From NCBI GenBank assembly GCA_025765595.1, contig JAIVFH010000035.1, positions 62,001 to 126,000 of the forward strand: a stretch of DNA of 64,000 bases, in the 5' to 3' direction. Positions 59,563-64,000 of the stretch are shown one piece after another; position 1 is the stretch's first letter; each line of letters begins with the position of its first letter. Both the position numbers and the translations under genes were made by a program. The notes beneath the pieces were generated by a model, which saw only the letters and a program-made list of their open reading frames with translations, ran no database searches and was not told the DNA's origin. This DNA is from Obelidium mucronatum (taxonomy: Eukaryota; Chytridiomycota; Chytridiomycetes; Chytridiales; Chytriomycetaceae).

Positions 59563-59882
59563 TTAGATTGCAAATAATCCGTTTGATTGAAATCCTTTTG
59601 CTAGTATCTCATTGTTCGCTTTCGGGTCCAAATTCCCAATGTTCACTGATTTATCTGTTGGATCAAACTTGTCCTTCTTCCATTGTGTCTTGCTCACTGA
59701 GAGTAGCGGGTGGGTGAGTTGGGGTACATATTTGATTCCTTCAGTTCTGAAATTATTGTCGATTAGTTTGCCAGGTTCATGTGACAATCCGCTGAATCCG
59801 CCTTTGAACCCTGATCCGCTCATGTGGCCTCCATTACCGACTCTGAATAATGATGGCTGAGCAGTTGAGCCCATGGCCCCCG

Positions 59883-59923
<41 letters not shown>

Positions 59924-59934
59924 TTCCCCGCCAC
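59563..59934 (-). pseudogene. Copia protease / pre-integrase fragment with poly-Gly artefact
   Basis: The frame includes 'IKYVPQLTHPLLSVSKTQ', similar to the copia Y-V-P-x-L-x-x-N-L-L-S-V-S block upstream of integrase. The Gly run at its N-terminus comes from the C homopolymer at 59883-59923 and is probably not ancestral coding. Confidence 0.55.
59883..59923. repeat. C41 homopolymer
   Basis: Forty-one consecutive C's at the upstream edge of the recognisable copia element. Homopolymers of this size are error-prone in assembly. Confidence 0.9.
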
Positions 59935-59940
59935 CCACCC

Positions 59941-60690
59941 CTGAGATAAGACTGGTTTCCTAAAATCACCATTAATTGCTTGCTTGCTTTGGGCTAGAGG
60001 TCAACACTACTTTTTAACAAAACCAAGATAAAGGAATGAGCATAAGCAGAGAATAGCCAAATGATAGAAACAAACCAGCTAAAAGCAAGCATTAAACCCC
60101 CCACCCTCTTATTGGCAGTCCAAAATTATTCAAGAGTTTGGGTCTAAGGTGAGTATTTGATCCTGTTAGCAGACGGAACTGGTGAATTAAATACTTACTT
60201 TGAACCAATCCCTCAGGATGAAAGTTGCTCAAGTAGCCCAAAACAAAGTTGCATCAGGGAGAATGAGTTGTCAAGGTATATTGATCAAACAGTGGAAGCA
60301 ACTGTGACAGTGCACACAGTGAACATGACACTCCTGACGGCAACTCCTTCAACACTGACACTGATAACCTGACGGTTTATAACAATATGGACTATTATCC
60401 TACACCTCGGTTTCTTGGATCCTTTACTGACCTTTTGGAAGCTCCACTGGACATCTATCATGGCAACTAACTTCAAGTTCTGCAGCAGTTACAGGTTTGG
60501 CTTTTATTGTCAATTACCTTAATACATTATACTTTCAATTATTTAATACTTGCCTTTTCCTTTGACCTAACCCCCATTGCTTTGACCCCTAATAAGAAAG
60601 AGTTCAAGCCATCAGGAAGGAAGCCCGCCCCCACTCCACTCCCATCAACCCAGCAACAGCAACTCCAAAAGAATTGAAGAGAAAGAAAGA
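59941..60690. other. Gene-poor stretch, no supportable feature
   Basis: About 750 bp between the copia relic and the broken charged frame at 60691. One plus-strand open frame (60157-60372, 71 codons) has no recognised similarity. A 5' LTR was looked for here and not seen. Confidence 0.4.
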
Positions 60691-61008
60691 ATGATGGGGA
60701 TGTCTGAATTTGAAGAGGCCATTATTTGCAACCAGGAGGCAACATTGGAACTGAATCAGAAAGTGCAAAAAGATGCAGCAAAAAACAGTAAGCAGCTTTA
60801 TGAAGAACGACAGGAGGATTGTAACCGCAATTGAGAGCTTTGGAAAGAAGATTCAGAGCGGAAGCATAAAAAGGACAAGAAGGCTGATCAAAAGTGGGTG
60901 ATGCAGATGCAGAAGTTCCAAATGAAAAAGAAAAAGAAGGGAAAGGAGATGGCAAGTAGTGATGAGTGTTCAGACAATAGTGATTCAAATGATGACTTAG
61001 AGTGTTAA
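60691..61008 (+). pseudogene. Broken reading frame for a charged coiled-coil protein
   Basis: Reading from the ATG at 60691 gives a Glu/Lys/Gln-rich helix interrupted by TGA at 60832-60834. It then continues in the same frame ('WKEDSERKHKKDKKADQKW', a KKKKK run and an acidic 'DNSDSNDDLEC' end) to TAA at 61006-61008. The composition is consistent on both sides of the stop, so a nonsense mutation is the simplest reading. The family is unknown; it may belong to a second mobile element. Confidence 0.4.
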
Positions 61009-61330
61009 TACTTGGTTATTGAATGGAAAACCATGTTTATTGCACAGCAAATTGGACCTGGGGAAATCATTGAGACTTCTTACAGATTTCATATCAGATA
61101 TCATCAATAAACCTTCAAAAAATATGGAAGAATTCTACGTGAAATCTCAAAGATTTGGCGCTGAGATTGGAAATTCCTCAGATACCCAGACAAAATCATA
61201 CCAAAATCTAGTGGAAAAAAGTCATGAACCCTCAGGAAAGCATTCAAAAATCAGTGAGAAATCAGATTGATAAAAATGTAGTCTTTATTTGTACAACTAA
61301 TCAGAATTCAAATCATTTTCACCAGACATC

Positions 61331-61980
61331 TCATCCACTTTTCTCTTTCCGGTTACGGACCTGGTACTTCTGTGACTTGTAGCACTTTGAGAATTGTTTT
61401 CCGGCTTTGATACCAAAACTTTGGAGGAGGTTGTATTTACATTTGCAGCCTTTTTCAGGGGTTCCAATTTCCACGTGCAAGTTTTGGAGGAGGAACAGTT
61501 GGAGCATAACTGCCGACAGTGCTTGCAGAAAATACCGGAATATCAAAAGTCTTGAGAACAGGGGTCTTCAATGCTTTGGATGGTTTAATGGGCCAAATTG
61601 ACCAGAATTTAGCAGCATCACCCCTGATTGGGTTAATTGGATTCTTTAGTACCAAAAAATAATGCAGATCAAAACTCACCCACTGACAAACAGATGTATA
61701 AGAGAATTTCCAATTTTTCGCAGAGCCCAAAAAACTTGAAATCTGATTGAAGGAGATCCAATTGCTTGGTTCATCTCCGAGTTTCTCTAACTCTGGATTT
61801 AGTAGTATGACACACAGCATTGTCCCATGTTGTCTTCTTGTTGAATTGATTTGATTCCCGAGATTCCAAACCAAAATCTTCCCAGAGAGTACTAATCCAC
61901 ATTTGGTTGTCGTCAAGTTTAACACCAGGAACAAGAGCTTCTACAAGCATTTGAAGAAGCTGTGAGAACACAAGGCATAA
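61331..61980 (-). other. Possible decayed spliced gene fragment
   Basis: Minus-strand frames such as 'ALVPGVKLDDNQMWISTLW' and 'NWKFSYTSVCQW', then, after a plausible GTGAGT...CAG intron (61640-61690 region), 'GDAAKFWSIWPIKPSKALKT', suggest a former protein-coding gene. The pieces do not join into one frame and no family was recognised. Confidence 0.25.
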
Positions 61981-62367
61981 TTGCCTATTGTTGAAGATAT
62001 GTACAAGAATTTCTGAAACAGTGGGTTGGGTTTGAAAGCCTTACTATTTATCGTATTCAAAACCAGGGCAGCTCTATTGGAGCAATGAGCTGTGTAAACC
62101 AATCCAAGGAGATATTTGATGGTGCTGTCTAAGAAATCGGCAACAATTGATACGCATCACAATCTGCATCACGGCTGGTTTTAATGACACCAAGTGCTCC
62201 AAATCTTCAGAAAAGATCTGTTCAAGAAGATAAATGATGAAATGTATGCCTATCCAATTAATTTAAATTAAATACCTCTCCATTAACCAATGCACTCTCC
62301 ACGGCTGCACATCGGCAATATTTCTTCCCCTCCAATAACACCTCCAGCACGCAGTTTTTGAACATAT

Positions 62368-63194
62368 TTAGTGACAGCAGCAGGGGCAAAGACAGAAGGT
62401 GGCTGATACAGAAGATTTTCTTTTTGCCAAAGAAACAAATGTTGTATCTGGGTCATCATCACTTTCCGCAATCATGTGGTCAGAAGATGGGACATGTGGT
62501 TGCAAATTATATGATGTTGAAGGCTGTGTAACAGTTGCAGCTGGCTCCCCAGGCTTTGATTTTTGTTTTTGGAAGGAAGCTCGAAGTGGGCTTGCAACAT
62601 CCTTCACAGCATTTGCTGTTGACACTAACGCCACCCACACCAATGATTGAAAAGTAGAATATCTAGATGATTTATCCAAAAACTTGAGGGATTGGTCCAG
62701 TTTCATTGAGAGCAACCAAAAGGTGTATTCTAATAGGTCTCCCTCAAGTACTGAGAGTTTTCCTTTAACACAATAGATGGCAATTTCATGGTTTGCTGCT
62801 GGGGCCAATTTACTCAAGGCATGGAAAGCTTTAGTAATAGCTTTGACAGTGTATGTACCAAGCTCCTGGAAAGCTTGTGACGTGCTAAGGTTTTTGAAGA
62901 CAGGTGCATCTCTCAAACAAATACTGCCCAGATGCAGGTGCTTTGATGGAGCTGCAAATGCTTGGAAAATCATACTTGCATCCTATTTGGTAACTTTGTT
63001 AGTGGATAGTTGTTGTGTCAACATATATGTCTTACATTCATTATTGCTTCTCTCATTTCCTTCTCCAATAAAAACTTTGCCACTGGAACAGTAGGAGAGA
63101 GCATTGGAAAAGATGGAAAGGATGGTCCGGATGAGACAGATGAGATGGAGGTGGCAGCGGATTGAAGGTTGAAGTTTTTGCTTGTTTTGATCAT
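62368..63194 (-). CDS. Hypothetical spliced protein, C-terminus uncertain
   Basis: Two exons, 63194-63036 and 62982-62368, joined at a GTAAGA...AATAG intron of 53 bp in phase 0; ~258 codons. The first exon is Ser-rich and ends 'AKFLLEKEMREAIMN'. The second is helical and continues 'MIFQAFAAPSKHLHLGSI', 'LSTSQAFQELGTYTVKAI' and 'LLEYTFWLLSMKLDQSLKFL', then becomes Pro/Ser-rich. A different frame just downstream ('VFAPAAVTKYVQKLRAGG', 62283-62390) looks equally protein-like, so a frameshift or missed intron is likely. No family was recognised; it may be element-derived. Confidence 0.4.
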
Positions 63195-63682
63195 TGTGGA
63201 CAATCTGTGCAGGGACCATTACACAGTGTTTCTCCAGAGGATCCTAATTAGGACACTCACCCACAAAGTTTATTATATCTCCTTTTATGCTCGTCGTGAT
63301 CGGCTGCTAAGTGGGCAAGGAGACGATCCAGATCCCTCTGCTGCCCATCAACAGTGCCTGCAACATCTAATTCCTTCCTCTAGCTCCTGTATCTTGATTC
63401 CATCAAATGTGGAAGATGTGGAGTGCATGGGTGCGGTCAGGATGGGGGACGACGCCGGAGAAGGGGTTGTATCCATTTTTTGTCATGAACATCCACCATT
63501 ACCATTACAGTGTAAAACATGTGATTGAGACTTGTAAAAGCAAACTAAGGCAGTGCGCAGTTGGAACAAACATACAGAACAGAACTATACCACCTGAAGG
63601 GGGATTCAACCAGTGGTTCTTCTTGCCGCAGCGGCGGATTTCGCCTAATCCACCAATCAAACAGTGATTTCTGAATGACAGA

Positions 63683-63770
63683 AGAGACTATAAACAATGC
63701 CAACACAAGCACTATCTCCAAACAAAAGAGAATATAGACAATGCCAACACGAGCACTATCTCCAAACTGA
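63683..63770. repeat. 44-bp tandem duplication
   Basis: Two adjacent copies, 63683-63726 and 63727-63770, differ at only a few bases. The shared core is ACAATGCCAACAC(A/G)AGCACT followed by ATCTCCAAAC. Confidence 0.85.
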
Positions 63771-63827
63771 TATTGGAATGTCTGTACCATATATAATGCT
63801 CTCTTAACTGACCATTGTTGAAATGAA

Positions 63828-64000
63828 ATGCACTTGAAACCAGGATTGAGAGAAGCCGTTGGTTCAAGAGAAGCACTTGAATCAACCCTTGAATTAAGGG
63901 AAGCACTTGAAATGAGAGACACCATTGAATCCGCTCTAGAACAAAGATGGGCTCTTGAATTGAAAGGAGCGTGTGAGGGGAGTCAAATGAGACAAACCAA
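63828..64000 (+). other. Open reading frame with degenerate 'REALE' repeats, running off the window
   Basis: From the ATG at 63828 the frame is open to the edge. It reads as imperfect 8-residue units such as REAVGS, REALES, LREALEM and ALEQRWALE, which is heptad-like and helical. The reverse strand is also open over most of this stretch, so coding status is uncertain. Confidence 0.3.

Larger units (their letters stand above)
55849..59940 (-). mobile_element. Decayed Ty1/copia LTR retrotransposon
   Basis: Read on the minus strand, fragments occur in copia order: pre-integrase, integrase, a Pro/Ser/Thr linker with an 'RRGTRSRVAP'-type block, reverse transcriptase, then RNase H. Every domain is interrupted by stops or frameshifts, and no 5' LTR or primer-binding site was identified. 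The element is therefore an inactive relic. Confidence 0.8.

Overview
The window is nuclear DNA from a fungus. Most genes are split by short GT-AG introns (about 50-110 bp), they sit a few tens to about 200 bp apart on both strands, and several have an AATAAA signal just after the stop codon. The gene set (Dma-type FHA-RING ligase, TOK-type K+ channel, NHA1-type antiporter, MCR1, LSG1, CWC25, an ABCG transporter with an EGF-like N-terminus) is fungal. A cyclic-nucleotide-gated channel, a SANBR/KIAA1841-like BTB protein, a DDIAS-like protein, a RUS/DUF647 protein and a TypA GTPase suggest an early-diverging zoosporic fungus such as a chytrid. That lineage is an inference. All exon models were built by eye from splice signals, reading phase and family similarity; total coding lengths were checked for divisibility by three.

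Layout. 0-5.1 kb: two tandem paralogs of an unrecognised family (minus strand, 19 bp apart). 5.2-11.5 kb (plus): a queuosine-salvage-like protein, a TOK-like K+ channel, a secreted CIA30-domain protein and splicing factor CWC25. 11.5-15.6 kb (minus): a TBC-TLDc protein and a RUS-family membrane protein. 15.7-23.2 kb (plus): four low-complexity proteins (two related small ones, then two sharing a C-terminal PP1-docking-like motif) and a DDIAS-like OB-fold protein. 23.6-33.8 kb (minus): SANBR-like BTB protein, CNG/HCN-like channel, FHA-RING ligase and a TypA/BipA GTPase. 33.9-37.6 kb (plus): a tiny membrane protein and an Adp1-like ABCG transporter. 38-41.2 kb (minus): DEAD-box helicase and cytochrome b5 reductase. 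41.4-45.4 kb (plus): dienelactone hydrolase-like protein, Na+/H+ antiporter and a PHD-finger gene. 45.4-48.2 kb (minus): LSG1. 48.3-53.1 kb (plus): a 1457-residue protein that appears to join a membrane anchor, an SMP domain, a START-like domain and two GOLD-like domains. 53.1-55 kb (minus): a tetraspan membrane protein and a near-identical inverted copy of the PHD gene.

From about 55.8 kb the character changes. A decayed Ty1/copia element lies on the minus strand to about 59.9 kb. Beyond it are weak or broken reading frames and short tandem repeats up to the window edge.

There is no operon-like pathway here; most genes are independent housekeeping, membrane or signalling genes. The strongest candidate for something not previously described is the SMP-START-GOLD protein. 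Also notable are the fungal DDIAS-like and SANBR-like genes, exons of 7, 15 and 23 nt recovered by reading-frame logic, the precise inverted PHD duplication, and A-tracts lying next to 3' splice sites.
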